Shown one piece after another: positions 46,597 to 56,880 of a stretch of DNA of 64,000 bases. A model generated the notes under the pieces. That model did no database searches. It worked only from the letters and a program-made list of their open reading frames with translations, and was not told where the DNA came from. The stretch is taken from the NCBI RefSeq assembly GCF_000761245.1, contig NZ_AWOR01000110.1, forward strand, positions 1 through 64,000. Reading direction: 5' to 3'. How positions within the stretch are numbered: position 1 is the stretch's first letter; each line of letters starts with the position of its first letter. The translations under genes and the position numbers were made by a program. This stretch comes from Comamonas testosteroni (GTDB lineage Bacteria; Pseudomonadota; Gammaproteobacteria; Burkholderiales; Burkholderiaceae_C).

Positions 46597-46613
46597 TGCA
46601 CCATCTTGGTGAA
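46597..46613. promoter_or_regulatory. NtrC-binding site (weaker)
   Basis: TGCACCATCTTGGTGAA fits the TGCACCA-N3-TGGTGCA palindrome except for the last two bases. About 160-190 bp upstream of the sigma-54 promoter. Confidence 0.65.
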
Positions 46614-46618
46614 TATAT

Positions 46619-46637
46619 TTGCACCAGAATGGTGCAA
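46619..46637. promoter_or_regulatory. NtrC-binding site (strong)
   Basis: TTGCACCAGAATGGTGCAA is a perfect 8-bp-arm palindrome matching the enteric NtrC enhancer consensus. It lies 22 bases from the centre of the weaker site, so both can be occupied on the same DNA face. Confidence 0.88.
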
Positions 46638-46696
46638 ATCAGAAATAGGATTGTTTTTGGTGCATGACACCTGGATCGCCCTGCTGCAGACGCGTC

Positions 46697-47572
46697 TCAG
46701 CGAGCCACCGAAGCTGCACCATCCGAATCATCTGCACCAGGTGCAAACGGGACCTGTGGATCAGCGGCACTCGGCATGGTCTGCGCCCTCATCTGCTCCA
46801 GCGCCGCCAGACAGAAGTGGGCAAACCACAGTGCAGAGAAGGCAAACACCAGCGCATAGATCCAGATCGCAATCGGAACCAGAATCCAGAAAGCGGCCAG
46901 GAACAGCAGCCCGGAAATCCAGACCACACCGGGTGCTGCGCCCAGATAGCCACAGATCACCCCCATCAGAATGAGCGACATGCGGTGACGGGCAAACAGG
47001 GCCCGGCGCTCATCCTTGCTGGCATGCTCGGACAAGGCGTCAAATGCCATGACCCTGTAGGTGAGCCAGCCCCAGATCAGGGGCGCCACCACCAGCATCA
47101 GCGGCGGGAACACCCATAGCGGCAAAGTGACAAACAGGGCCAGCAGCGCAATCAGCGTGGAGCCGCCCGACCAGACCAGGCTGGCCACGGTAGAGCCGCC
47201 ATGCTTTTTCTCAAGCCCGACAAAGCGCCTCTCGGCCACCAGTTGCGTCAGCACTGGTGCCATGAACAGGCCCACCAGCAGCAAAACCAGCACCACGAGT
47301 ACCGGCATTGCTCCCAACACAACAAAAATGGAAGCCACCACCTCCGAGGCATACCCAAGGCCCAGCCCTTGCAGCCATAGCCACAAGGAATGCAGCCAGC
47401 CCACCCCGTCCAGCAGGCCTTGCACCTTGAGGACCGCATCGGCCCAGAAGAAGTAACCAAGAAGCCAGGCCATCAAGGCCATGGCCAGCAGCGGCAAGAG
47501 TGACCAGACAATGACCCGCTTATGCAGGCAATACGCCAGGGCACGCCAAAAAGAGTCGAGTAGCAAGCTCAT
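46697..47572 (-). CDS. EI24-domain (CysZ-like) membrane protein
   Basis: A 291-residue inner-membrane protein with about six hydrophobic segments (for example VIVWSLLPLLAMALMAWLLG and MPVLVVLVLLLVGLFMAPVL). The EI24 family includes CysZ, a sulfate channel, but sequence alone does not show that this member carries sulfate. The last about 25 residues are hydrophilic. The ATG at 47572 is chosen because the residues upstream look spurious. It runs in the same direction as glnA and ends about 320 bp before it. Confidence 0.85.
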   Translation of the reverse strand: MSLLLDSFWRALAYCLHKRVIVWSLLPLLAMALMAWLLGYFFWADAVLKVQGLLDGVGWLHSLWLWLQGLGLGYASEVVASIFVVLGAMPVLVVLVLLLVGLFMAPVLTQLVAERRFVGLEKKHGGSTVASLVWSGGSTLIALLALFVTLPLWVFPPLMLVVAPLIWGWLTYRVMAFDALSEHASKDERRALFARHRMSLILMGVICGYLGAAPGVVWISGLLFLAAFWILVPIAIWIYALVFAFSALWFAHFCLAALEQMRAQTMPSAADPQVPFAPGADDSDGAASVAR

Positions 47573-47598
47573 GCCGGCAAGCATACTCAAGGATTGAC

Positions 47599-48579
47599 TT
47601 ATGCGCGACCCATCAATCGCAGGACAGCCAGCCACTGCTGCGCCCAGAAGCCACGGCCATAGTCGCGCAATTGTCCTTTTGCATTCGCTTGCACTTGATC
47701 GCGAATGCCAGTGGGGTCATAGCGCAGATCAAAGTTGGCCGTGCCAAACAACATGTCCCACCAGGGCAACAATACGCCGAAGTTGTTGCCATGCACCTTC
47801 TTGTTGCGCACCGGCGCCATGGGCTCGTGGCCAATACCGATGGCGTGATGGCGGCGGTGAAAGCGCGGGCTGATCCACAGGCGCTCGCCCAGCTGGCCAA
47901 ACCAGATGCGCACATTGGCATGCTGAAAGCTCTCGCTGAGCTGGGTCAGGGCCACGATGGCCACGAACTGCCCCGGAGCCACGCCAATCAGCTGCGCCAC
48001 CAGCACGATGATGGCGTCATGGATCACGTCGTCGAGCAGGTGATTGCGGTTGTCGCTCCACACCGTCATCTGGCGCTGCGAGTGGTGCACGGCATGCAGC
48101 TTCCACCACCACGTAAAGCCGTGCTGACCGCGATGAATCCAGTACTCGACCAGATCGAAGACCACCAGATACATCAGCAAGCTGACCCAGGCATTGTCCG
48201 TCACGCCCGGCCAGAGGTCGTCAAGATGAAAGCCCGGCAAGCCCCAGACATGGAGCTGGCCCATGAGCGAATTCCACAGCGGCTCCGTCGTGAAGAACAA
48301 GGCCAGCCTGAACAGTCCCAGCCGGTGAATCAGCGTATAGAGGATGTCCACACGAATCGCCTGACGGTCCACCACGGGCTCGACCGGCCTCCAGCGCTGC
48401 AGCGGCACGATCACCGCGACCATGACCGCTATCTGCAGCAGCCCCACCAGCAGCCAGCCCGTGGCCGTATAGCCATCTTCGAGCAGGTTCGCCATGCCGA
48501 AATGGAACAGGAACGGCTGCACCACGCCTTCGAACAGACGTTGCTGCGCCTCACCAAACATCTGAACCAACCAATCCAC
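47599..48579 (-). CDS. sterol desaturase / fatty acid hydroxylase family protein
   Basis: A 326-residue membrane enzyme with the diiron His boxes HRGQH, HAVHHS, and HRRHHAIG, and hydrophobic segments near the N-terminus and around residues 110-150. Members hydroxylate or desaturate lipids such as fatty acids, ceramides or carotenoids; the substrate here is unknown. The gene starts with GTG at 48579 behind a strong AGGAGGAG. The polysaccharide deacetylase gene lies 21 bp upstream on the same strand, so both are probably co-transcribed. Confidence 0.9.
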   Translation of the reverse strand: MDWLVQMFGEAQQRLFEGVVQPFLFHFGMANLLEDGYTATGWLLVGLLQIAVMVAVIVPLQRWRPVEPVVDRQAIRVDILYTLIHRLGLFRLALFFTTEPLWNSLMGQLHVWGLPGFHLDDLWPGVTDNAWVSLLMYLVVFDLVEYWIHRGQHGFTWWWKLHAVHHSQRQMTVWSDNRNHLLDDVIHDAIIVLVAQLIGVAPGQFVAIVALTQLSESFQHANVRIWFGQLGERLWISPRFHRRHHAIGIGHEPMAPVRNKKVHGNNFGVLLPWWDMLFGTANFDLRYDPTGIRDQVQANAKGQLRDYGRGFWAQQWLAVLRLMGRA

Positions 48580-48600
48580 AACTCACTCCTCCTGCAGCAC

Positions 48601-49428
48601 TCAGCGGTGCTGCGCAATCCAGCCCTGGTACGCCGGATGCTCGGCCAGCGTACGAAAGCAAAAACCCTTATCCATCAGACCGACGATCAGCGGCTCCAGC
48701 ACCGCCGGGGCCCAGGGATCCTGGCGCGACCAGATGCCCAGGTGAGCCAGCAAGATATCGCCGCCGCCTATGTTTTTGAGTGCCTGGGCCAGCAAGCGTT
48801 CATTCGGATATTTGTCGCTGGGCAGCTCGTCGCCCAGAAAGCCTGCCGGCGCCCAGCCCACATGCTGAAAGCCGCCCTGCTGGGCTGCGGCAATCAGCGC
48901 TGGCGATGTCTTGCCGCCCGGCGCACGATACAGCGGCAAGGTCTTGCGGCCCGTGATCTGGGTCAGCCGCTGGGCGGAGCGGGCAATCTCCTGGCGGTAT
49001 TCATCGGCAGACACCACAAAGCTCTGGCCGGCCCTGGGGCCGGCCGAGGGCTTGACCTTGAAGTGCGTGACCTGGCCCGTGGCCTTGTCGCGAATATCGG
49101 CCAGCCAGTACATATGGTCGAAGGTATGGGATGCGAGCTGGTGACCTTCGTCGGCACGCGCCTTCCACCACGGCGCCCAGAAGTCGCCCAGACTGCTGCC
49201 GCCTTCTTTCGTGGCCTCATTGGCCGCAAAAAATGTGACGGGAACCTTGTGCTTTTGCAGAACCTGGGCGACAAGCTGGGCTATGCCCATATGCCCGGTA
49301 TCAAAAGTCAGGTAAACCGCCTTGGAGCAAGTGCCTGAAGCTATCTTTTTTGAAGCTTCGACAGCGAAGGCCGGAGCGGCAGACAGCCCCCCGACCAGCG
49401 AGCCGAGCATGAAACAACGTCTTTGCAT
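48601..49428 (-). CDS. exported polysaccharide deacetylase
   Basis: A 275-residue protein with a signal peptide (MQRRCFMLGSLVGGLSAAPAFA, quoted in part). NodB-type motifs: TFDTG at residues 41-45, SHTFDH (100-105, the metal His pair) and RAPGG (168-172). The first motif normally reads TFDDG; here the second Asp, a metal ligand, is Thr. Likely substrates would be peptidoglycan or a GlcNAc polymer. AAGGAGGG precedes the ATG. Downstream neighbour is the sterol desaturase gene; upstream, 72 bp away, is the beta-propeller gene. Confidence 0.85.
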   Translation of the reverse strand: MQRRCFMLGSLVGGLSAAPAFAVEASKKIASGTCSKAVYLTFDTGHMGIAQLVAQVLQKHKVPVTFFAANEATKEGGSSLGDFWAPWWKARADEGHQLASHTFDHMYWLADIRDKATGQVTHFKVKPSAGPRAGQSFVVSADEYRQEIARSAQRLTQITGRKTLPLYRAPGGKTSPALIAAAQQGGFQHVGWAPAGFLGDELPSDKYPNERLLAQALKNIGGGDILLAHLGIWSRQDPWAPAVLEPLIVGLMDKGFCFRTLAEHPAYQGWIAQHR

Positions 49429-49500
49429 CCACCCTCCTTGAGGTGGTCAACACGAAAACCAGGCCGTCCCCGCCACTCCGACGCAGCCGGGACCAGCGCT

Positions 49501-50670
49501 TTAGCGCGCGGCGTGGGACAGCGTCCAGACCCCGTGGGGCGACTTGCCCACATTGACCTGATTGACCACCTTCTTCTCCACTGTGTCGATCACCGACAGC
49601 TTGCGCGCCCAGCGCGAGGCCACAAAGATGTAGCGGCCGTCGGCCGAGACATCCATGCAGTCCGGGCCGCCAGGCGCCGGGTAGCTGGCCACGACCTGGC
49701 TGCTGACCATATCGATCTTGCTGATGGTATTGGCCACGCGATTGCTCACGTACAGATGGCGGTCATCGCCGGCGGCACGGAAGGCATGCGCTCCGGCAGC
49801 CGTCTTGATCTGACCCAGACTGCGTGGCTCGGCGCCGGTGATGTCGAACACCTCGACGCCATCGCCGCCCGTCAGGCCGACAAACAGCTTTTTGCCGTCA
49901 GGGCTGCCGTAGACGTCCGCAGGCATGGGGCCGGTGGGCACGCGAGCCTTGATGGTCTGGGTGGCGATATCGATGGCCACCAGGGCATCGCTGTCCTGCA
50001 TGGTGGAGTACAGCGTCTTGCTCTGCGCGTCGATGAACAGATGGCTGGGCGTCTTGCCGGTGGAGACGCGCTTGACCAGCGTCGGCGTCTGCGTGGCCGC
50101 ATCCCAGCGGTAGAAATCGATGTGGTTGAGGCGGTTGGCTGCCGTGACGAACCACTTCATGTCCGGTGAAAAGCGCAGATGGTACGGGTCCACGATGTCG
50201 CGGATCACGCGCTGCACTGCCCCCGTGCGGGGATCCACCAGCGTCAGCGAATCGCCCAGGGCATTGGCCACCACCAGCGACTTCTCATCTGGCGTCAGGT
50301 ACAGGTGATGAGGCTCCTTGCCCGTGGGAATGCGCGACTGCTCTTTCCATGTCTGCGGATCGATCACGCTGATGGACGCATCCAGGGAGTTCAGCACAAA
50401 GATGGGCGTGGGGCCTTGAACGGCACGCGCTGCCTGTGCCGGCTTGACGGCGGCAGGCGGCACAGGCGCTGCACCGGCCGGTACAGCAGCTGCGGGCGTG
50501 ACTGCAGGCACTGCCGCGACCGCTGGTGCGGCTGCCTTGGCAGACTTGAAACCGGGCAAGGCCGAAGCCCCCAACCATGCCGCAGCGCCCACGCCCACGA
50601 CCAATGCCACAGCAGCGCCAGTGCGCCCAATAGAAAGACGTCCCACAACCACCACCTTCTCAGAATCCAT
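49501..50670 (-). CDS. YncE-like (YVTN) beta-propeller protein, membrane-anchored
   Basis: A 389-residue protein. An N-terminal hydrophobic segment (residues about 15-40) anchors it, an Ala/Pro/Val linker follows (about 45-85), and seven blades of YVTN type fill the rest (for example FVLNSLDASISVIDPQTWKEQ and YVSNRVANTISKIDMVSSQV). Such propellers are extracytoplasmic scaffolds or binders; no catalytic motif is seen. The ATG at 50670 lacks a strong Shine-Dalgarno sequence. It runs in the same direction as the deacetylase and desaturase genes. Confidence 0.85.
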   Translation of the reverse strand: MDSEKVVVVGRLSIGRTGAAVALVVGVGAAAWLGASALPGFKSAKAAAPAVAAVPAVTPAAAVPAGAAPVPPAAVKPAQAARAVQGPTPIFVLNSLDASISVIDPQTWKEQSRIPTGKEPHHLYLTPDEKSLVVANALGDSLTLVDPRTGAVQRVIRDIVDPYHLRFSPDMKWFVTAANRLNHIDFYRWDAATQTPTLVKRVSTGKTPSHLFIDAQSKTLYSTMQDSDALVAIDIATQTIKARVPTGPMPADVYGSPDGKKLFVGLTGGDGVEVFDITGAEPRSLGQIKTAAGAHAFRAAGDDRHLYVSNRVANTISKIDMVSSQVVASYPAPGGPDCMDVSADGRYIFVASRWARKLSVIDTVEKKVVNQVNVGKSPHGVWTLSHAAR

Positions 50671-50900
50671 GCAGTGTAGCTGCGCCAATGCAGCCGCTGC
50701 CAACACAAGCCTTCTGGTTTACAAAGCTTGTTGAAATGCCACGCGAGACTTGCCTTATCGGCGCAGGCAGCATCATGACAACAATTCAAAAACAGGAGCA
50801 GTTAGCTCCTACTTTTATTACGGTACAGCTTTAAAAAAGCCTGAAACCGTTGAAATAAAGGCACATGGCGCTCATTTATTGATGAACATCATTGCTCTAT

Positions 50901-50929
50901 AAAAAAAGGAGCCCTAAAAGGGCTCCTTT
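50901..50929 (-). terminator. intrinsic terminator after the phosphoribosyltransferase gene
   Basis: On the minus strand AAAGGAGCCC-TTTTA-GGGCTCCTTT followed by a run of T (plus-strand A at 50901-50907). It ends the purA operon. Confidence 0.88.
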
Positions 50930-50950
50930 GCCAACGTCAGTGACGGGTCC

Positions 50951-51475
50951 TCAGACCTTCCACTTCTCCGCCAGCTTTTCGGGATTCAGCGTGTCATAGC
51001 ATTCGAAAGGCTGGTGAATCCAGGGGTTGGTACCCAGGAAGTCCACCGAATAGTCAGGCTCGAAGGTCGACACACCCTTGGTCCAGATCACGGCGCTGCG
51101 CAGCTCCGTAATGGGTGCGTAGTTGGTCTTGAGCATGGCAATCACGGCCTTGAGCGTGGCGCCCGAGTCCGCCAGATCGTCCACCAGCAGCACGCGGCCG
51201 GAAATGTCGCCCTTGGGCGTGGCAATGAAGCGACCGATGTCCAGATGGCCCTGCACCGTGCCGGCTTCGGCGCGGTAGGAGCTGGTGGACATGATGGCCA
51301 GAGGCTTGTCGAAAATGCGGCTCAGGATGTCGCCGGGGCGCAGACCACCGCGTGCCAGGCACAGGATGGTGTCGAATTCCCAGCCGGACTGGTGGATCTT
51401 GATGGCGAGCTTTTCGATGAGACCGTGGTACTCGTCGTAGCTCACATACAGGTGCTTACCGTCTTCTGTCAGCAT
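50951..51475 (-). CDS. phosphoribosyltransferase (hypoxanthine/xanthine type)
   Basis: A 174-residue cytoplasmic enzyme with the PRPP-binding loop VLLVDDLADSGATL at residues about 95-108 and the upstream ILCLARGGLRPGDILS. It salvages a purine base using PRPP. The position right after purA fits a purine role; the exact base (xanthine, hypoxanthine or guanine) cannot be told. I chose the ATG at 51475, preceded by AAGGA; a GTG two codons upstream is also possible. Confidence 0.9.
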   Translation of the reverse strand: MLTEDGKHLYVSYDEYHGLIEKLAIKIHQSGWEFDTILCLARGGLRPGDILSRIFDKPLAIMSTSSYRAEAGTVQGHLDIGRFIATPKGDISGRVLLVDDLADSGATLKAVIAMLKTNYAPITELRSAVIWTKGVSTFEPDYSVDFLGTNPWIHQPFECYDTLNPEKLAEKWKV

Positions 51476-51515
51476 GGGCACAGTTCCTTTGAAAGTTCAG
51501 TAAAACCCGGCCCGA

Positions 51516-52916
<1,401 letters not shown>

Positions 52917-52929
52917 TTAGTCAAATGCC

Positions 52930-54078
52930 TTAAATGGCTTGCACGACCCATTGCCCGCCGACATTGGCAAGCTCACGGTCGCAGTGGAACTCATCCACTT
53001 CGCTTTCATGCCCTGGCAGCACGCAGACCACCGTCTCGCCCTGCTGGCGCAATGCGGCAATGGCGGCAGCCACTTGCGCGTCATCGCCCCAGGGAGCGCG
53101 AATGGCTGCCTTGAGCGGACGCTCGGGCACGACAGCCACCAGTTGTTTGATATCGAGGCTGAAGCCGGCAGCGGGACGATTGCGCCCGAACACTGCACCG
53201 ACTTCGTCGTAACGGCCACCGCGCACCAGGGCATCGCTGCCGCCGGGCACATAGATCGCAAAGCGCGTGCCGCTGTAGTAGGAGTAGCCACGCAGATCGG
53301 CCAGGTCGAAGCTGACCTTGACGCCATCCAGGTGCTGCACCAGCCAGCGCAAATGTGACAGCACATTGCGCACGCCGGCAGTGCGCTCCAGCAGCTTTTC
53401 AGCTTGATCGAGCACTTCCATGCCGCCGTACAGCTGCAGCAGCGCCATCAGGCCTTCACGCGAGGCCTCAGGGAAATCGCGGGTCAGCTGGGCCAGCTCG
53501 GTTGCATCCTTGGAAGCCAGGGCTGCATGAACGCCTCGCAGCACTTGCTCGTCCACCATCACGCCGGCCAGCAGACTGCGCACGATGCGCACATCGGCCA
53601 GATCCACGATGACGTCCTTGACGCCCGCACCCTTGAGGCAGTCCAGAGCCAGGTGCAAGGCTTCGAGGTCGGCTTCCAGGCCTTGATGGCCGTAGATTTC
53701 AGCACCGAACTGAAGCGGCTCACGCGTGGCACGCGGACGATCGGGGCGCGCATGAACGACAGGGCCACAGTAGCACAGACGGGTTACGCCCTTGCGATTG
53801 AGCAAATGTGCATCAATGCGTGCCACCTGCTGCGTCATGTCTGCGCGCAGGCCCATGGTGCGACCGGAGAGCTGGTCAATCAGTTTGGAGGTTTGAAGGG
53901 CAAGAGCTTCGCCTGTACCCGTCAACAAGGACTCCAGATACTCCAGCATGGGTGGCATGACAAGCTCATAGCCATAGCTGCGCGCAGTATCGAGCAATCC
54001 TCGACGCAATTCTTCGATGTGCCGTGCCTCGGAGGGCAAAACATCGGCAATGTGATCCGGCAGGACCCAAGCAGACAT
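52930..54078 (-). CDS. hisZ: ATP phosphoribosyltransferase regulatory subunit
   Basis: A 382-residue paralogue of histidyl-tRNA synthetase that forms a complex with the short HisG and gives it histidine feedback control in histidine synthesis. Sequence shows [23 protein letters not shown], the class II pattern [16 protein letters not shown] (in place of the tRNA-synthetase HisS motif 2) and a shortened C-terminus without the anticodon domain. hisG is not in this window. It precedes purA by 37 bp. Confidence 0.95.
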   Translation of the reverse strand: MSAWVLPDHIADVLPSEARHIEELRRGLLDTARSYGYELVMPPMLEYLESLLTGTGEALALQTSKLIDQLSGRTMGLRADMTQQVARIDAHLLNRKGVTRLCYCGPVVHARPDRPRATREPLQFGAEIYGHQGLEADLEALHLALDCLKGAGVKDVIVDLADVRIVRSLLAGVMVDEQVLRGVHAALASKDATELAQLTRDFPEASREGLMALLQLYGGMEVLDQAEKLLERTAGVRNVLSHLRWLVQHLDGVKVSFDLADLRGYSYYSGTRFAIYVPGGSDALVRGGRYDEVGAVFGRNRPAAGFSLDIKQLVAVVPERPLKAAIRAPWGDDAQVAAAIAALRQQGETVVCVLPGHESEVDEFHCDRELANVGGQWVVQAI

Positions 54079-54171
54079 GGAGAAATGGGGAGGCTGTTAA
54101 AAATGCGATTCTACCGGCTTTGCCAGCCCTGCCCAATTTGACCGCTAAGGCCTAGCCAGTATCGGCAGTAT

Positions 54172-54366
54172 TCAAAGCAGCACCAGCATGATGGCGCCTG
54201 CTGCGATACAGAGCAATCCGCAAAAGCGCAGCTGCCCATCCCTGAGTTGCAGCAGCTGGGCAAACAGCTGGCGCCACAGCCTGGGCGCGAACAGGGGCAG
54301 CAGCCCTTCCAGCACCAGCAGCATGGCGATCGCCAGCCCCAGACTCTCCCACCAGTCCATTGCCAT
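54172..54366 (-). CDS. DUF2065 small membrane protein
   Basis: A 64-residue protein with two hydrophobic segments (ESLGLAIAMLLVLEGLLPLF and FCGLLCIAAGAIMLVLL) and the short APRLWRQLFAQLLQLRDGQLR loop. DUF2065 (YjeT-like) genes are typically found between hflC and hisZ/purA, as here. Function unknown. The start at 54366 follows a G-rich Shine-Dalgarno-like run. Confidence 0.85.
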   Translation of the reverse strand: MAMDWWESLGLAIAMLLVLEGLLPLFAPRLWRQLFAQLLQLRDGQLRFCGLLCIAAGAIMLVLL

Positions 54367-54515
54367 CCCCCCAATGAGCAATGGCCCTCAAGGGGCCATT
54401 GCTTATATCGCTGTCAAAGCTTTCCGAACTTGCGCAAACAAGGATGCACAACAGGCACTGCTATCGGCAATACACCATGCCACCATGCCTGATCCGAATT
54501 TCCGCAAGCCAAGGC

Positions 54516-55406
54516 TTATTTGCCAGCAGAGCCGCCACTGCGATAAGCCTTGAAGAAGTCGCTTTGCGAAGGATCGAGCACCAGCACATCGCTCTTCTTG
54601 GAGAAGCTCTCCTTGTAAGCATCCAGGCTGCGATAGAACTGCGCAAACTGCGGATCCTTGCCAAAGGCTTCTGCGTAGACACGTGCTGCTTCAGCATCGC
54701 CCTCACCCTTGATCTTCTGGGCATCGCGGTAGGCATTGGCAATGGTGATGTCACGTTGACGGTCGGCCTCGGCGCGAATCTTTTCACCCTCAGCCGCACC
54801 TGTGGAGCGCAACTCGTTGGCCACGCGCTTGCGTTCGGCCTCCATACGGCGATAGACGGACTCGGTGATGGTCTCGGCATAGTCCACGCGAGTGATGCGC
54901 ACATCGACGATGTCGACACCCCAGGGCTTGGAGCCGCGCACGGTTTCCAGCACTTCACGCTTGACGTCGGCCATCAGCGTTTCACGCTTGGAAGACAGCA
55001 GCTCACGCACGGTGCGGCGGTTGATCTCTTCCTGAAAGGCATTGCGTACCACACGGTTGAGCTGCATGGCACCGGCAGATTCATCCAGACCCACGTTACG
55101 GATGTATTCCGAAGGCTCGGAGATGCGCCAGCGCACATACCAGTCGATGACCACGCGCTGCTTTTCAGCCGTGAGCATGGGCTCGGTATCGGTGCTGTCG
55201 AGCGTCAACAGACGCTTGTCGATGTAGCGCACGTTCTGCAGCGGTGGCGGCAGCTTGAAGTTAAGCCCGGGCTCGGTGATCACTTCCTTGATCTGCCCCA
55301 GCGCATAGACCACACCGAACTGACGCTGATCCACCACGAACAGGGTGGAGCTCAGCAAGGCCAGCACCACGAGAATGCTGGTGACAAAAAATCCGATTCG
55401 ATTCAC
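54516..55406 (-). CDS. hflC: HflC, regulator of FtsH protease
   Basis: A 296-residue inner-membrane protein of the SPFH/stomatin family. One N-terminal membrane segment (IGFFVTSILVVLALLSSTLFVV), then the band-7 domain and a coiled-coil (residues about 190-260) with AEADRQRDITIANAYRDAQ. With HflK it forms a large complex around FtsH that controls degradation of membrane proteins. hflK lies 11 bp upstream on the same strand. Confidence 0.96.
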   Translation of the reverse strand: MNRIGFFVTSILVVLALLSSTLFVVDQRQFGVVYALGQIKEVITEPGLNFKLPPPLQNVRYIDKRLLTLDSTDTEPMLTAEKQRVVIDWYVRWRISEPSEYIRNVGLDESAGAMQLNRVVRNAFQEEINRRTVRELLSSKRETLMADVKREVLETVRGSKPWGVDIVDVRITRVDYAETITESVYRRMEAERKRVANELRSTGAAEGEKIRAEADRQRDITIANAYRDAQKIKGEGDAEAARVYAEAFGKDPQFAQFYRSLDAYKESFSKKSDVLVLDPSQSDFFKAYRSGGSAGK

Positions 55407-55417
55407 TGCATTCTCTC

Positions 55418-56809
55418 CTAGCGTGCGTCACGGTCACGGCTGCGCGCATCGCGGCTGCGGGCGTCACCGGCGGGATTGGGAACTACACGTACGTTGGCTG
55501 GAGCCGAAGCGGCGCCGCCGGCAGCTGCATCACCCGACGCAGCAGGAGCAGTTGCGCCGCCGGTCACGTTCTGCATGATCTTGTCCAGCGGCAGATACAG
55601 CAGATTTGAGCCCTGACGCGACTCAACCAGAACCTTGGTCACGTTGGTGTAGACCTGCTGCATCGCATCGATGTAGAGGCGATCACGCGTGACCTGAGGA
55701 GCCTTCTGGTACTCGGAATACAGCGAACTGAAGCGCCCTGCATCACCCTGAGCCTGGGCCACGATCTTGGCCTTGTAGGCTGCTGCCTCCTCACCCAGAC
55801 GCGCCGCTGCACCCGCAGCGCGGGGCACCACATCGTTGGCATAAGCCTGGGCCTCATTCTTGGCACGCTCACGCTCCTGACCAGCCTTGAGCACATCGTC
55901 AAACGAGGCCTGCACCTGCTCGGGCGGCCGCACGCCGCCTTGCTGCATATTGATGCCCACCACTTCAACGCCCACCTTGTAGCGATCCAGAATGGACTGC
56001 ATCAGATCACGTACTCGCGGCGCGATCTGGTCACGCTCCTCAGCCAAAGCCGCGTCCATCTTCATCTTGCCGACGACTTCACGCACGGCGGACTCTGCCA
56101 CCTGGATCACGGCCTCGGAAGGACTGCGGCTTTCGAACAGCCATGCTCGCGCATCGCTCAGGCGGTACTGCACGGCAAACTTGATCTCGACGATGTTCTC
56201 GTCCTCGGTGAGCATTGCCGATTCACGCAGCCCCGTGCTGCGCACGATGTTGTCGCTACCTACCTCGGCCGAGCGAATCTGCGAAACATAGACCAGCTCA
56301 TGCTTTTGAACGGGATAAGGCAGGCGCCAGTTGAAGCCCGCTCCCACCGTGCTCTTGTACTTGCCAAACTGCGTGATGACGGCCTGCTGGCCTTCCTGCA
56401 CGATGAAAAAGCCCGTACCCAGCCAGATCAGCACGGCCACGCCGGCAATCAGGAAAATTCCCTTGCCGGGGTTGAAAGGCTCGCCAGGCTGACCGCCACT
56501 GCGGCTGGGCGGCACACCACGGCCATTGCCGGAGCCACCACCGAACAGACCGGAAAGCTTGCGATTGAGATCACGCCACACCTCCTCCAGATCAGGCGGC
56601 TGGCCTTGTTGAGGAGAGGAAGGACGGGGCCGCTGCTCGGGTGCGGGCGGCATCGGAGGACGCTCCCCTTCGGGTGCCGAGCTGTCCGGCTTGGAGCCAT
56701 CTTCGTTGTTGTTGTCGCCACGACCCCAGCGCGGATCGTTCAAATTGAACATCCCGCGAATGCGTTGCGGCAGCACCGCCAGGCGATGGACGCGTTGTGA
56801 AAAATTCAT
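55418..56809 (-). CDS. hflK: HflK, partner of HflC
   Basis: A 463-residue inner-membrane protein. A hydrophilic Pro/Gly/Arg-rich N-terminal tail (residues about 20-110), one membrane segment (GIFLIAGVAVLIWLGTGFFIV), then the band-7 core and a coiled-coil. The C-terminal tail is Ala/Gly and Arg/Asp rich (ending in RSRDRDAR). With HflC it assembles the cage that regulates FtsH. Confidence 0.96.
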   Translation of the reverse strand: MNFSQRVHRLAVLPQRIRGMFNLNDPRWGRGDNNNEDGSKPDSSAPEGERPPMPPAPEQRPRPSSPQQGQPPDLEEVWRDLNRKLSGLFGGGSGNGRGVPPSRSGGQPGEPFNPGKGIFLIAGVAVLIWLGTGFFIVQEGQQAVITQFGKYKSTVGAGFNWRLPYPVQKHELVYVSQIRSAEVGSDNIVRSTGLRESAMLTEDENIVEIKFAVQYRLSDARAWLFESRSPSEAVIQVAESAVREVVGKMKMDAALAEERDQIAPRVRDLMQSILDRYKVGVEVVGINMQQGGVRPPEQVQASFDDVLKAGQERERAKNEAQAYANDVVPRAAGAAARLGEEAAAYKAKIVAQAQGDAGRFSSLYSEYQKAPQVTRDRLYIDAMQQVYTNVTKVLVESRQGSNLLYLPLDKIMQNVTGGATAPAASGDAAAGGAASAPANVRVVPNPAGDARSRDARSRDRDAR

Positions 56810-56880
56810 GCGAGACGTCTCTGTGTTTTCAAAAAGACATGGACCATGGCAAGCATTGTGCCCAATAGGAACGCAAGCCC

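Larger units (their letters stand above)
46376..46696. other. glnA control region
   Basis: About 320 bp between glnA and the EI24-type gene with no protein gene. It holds the sigma-54 promoter and several TGCACCA words of NtrC type, described separately. Confidence 0.85.

Noticed and set aside
46733-46745. TGCACC-A-GGTGCA palindrome considered as a third NtrC site
   Set aside because: The spacing between half-sites is wrong, and it lies within the coding end of the EI24-type gene.
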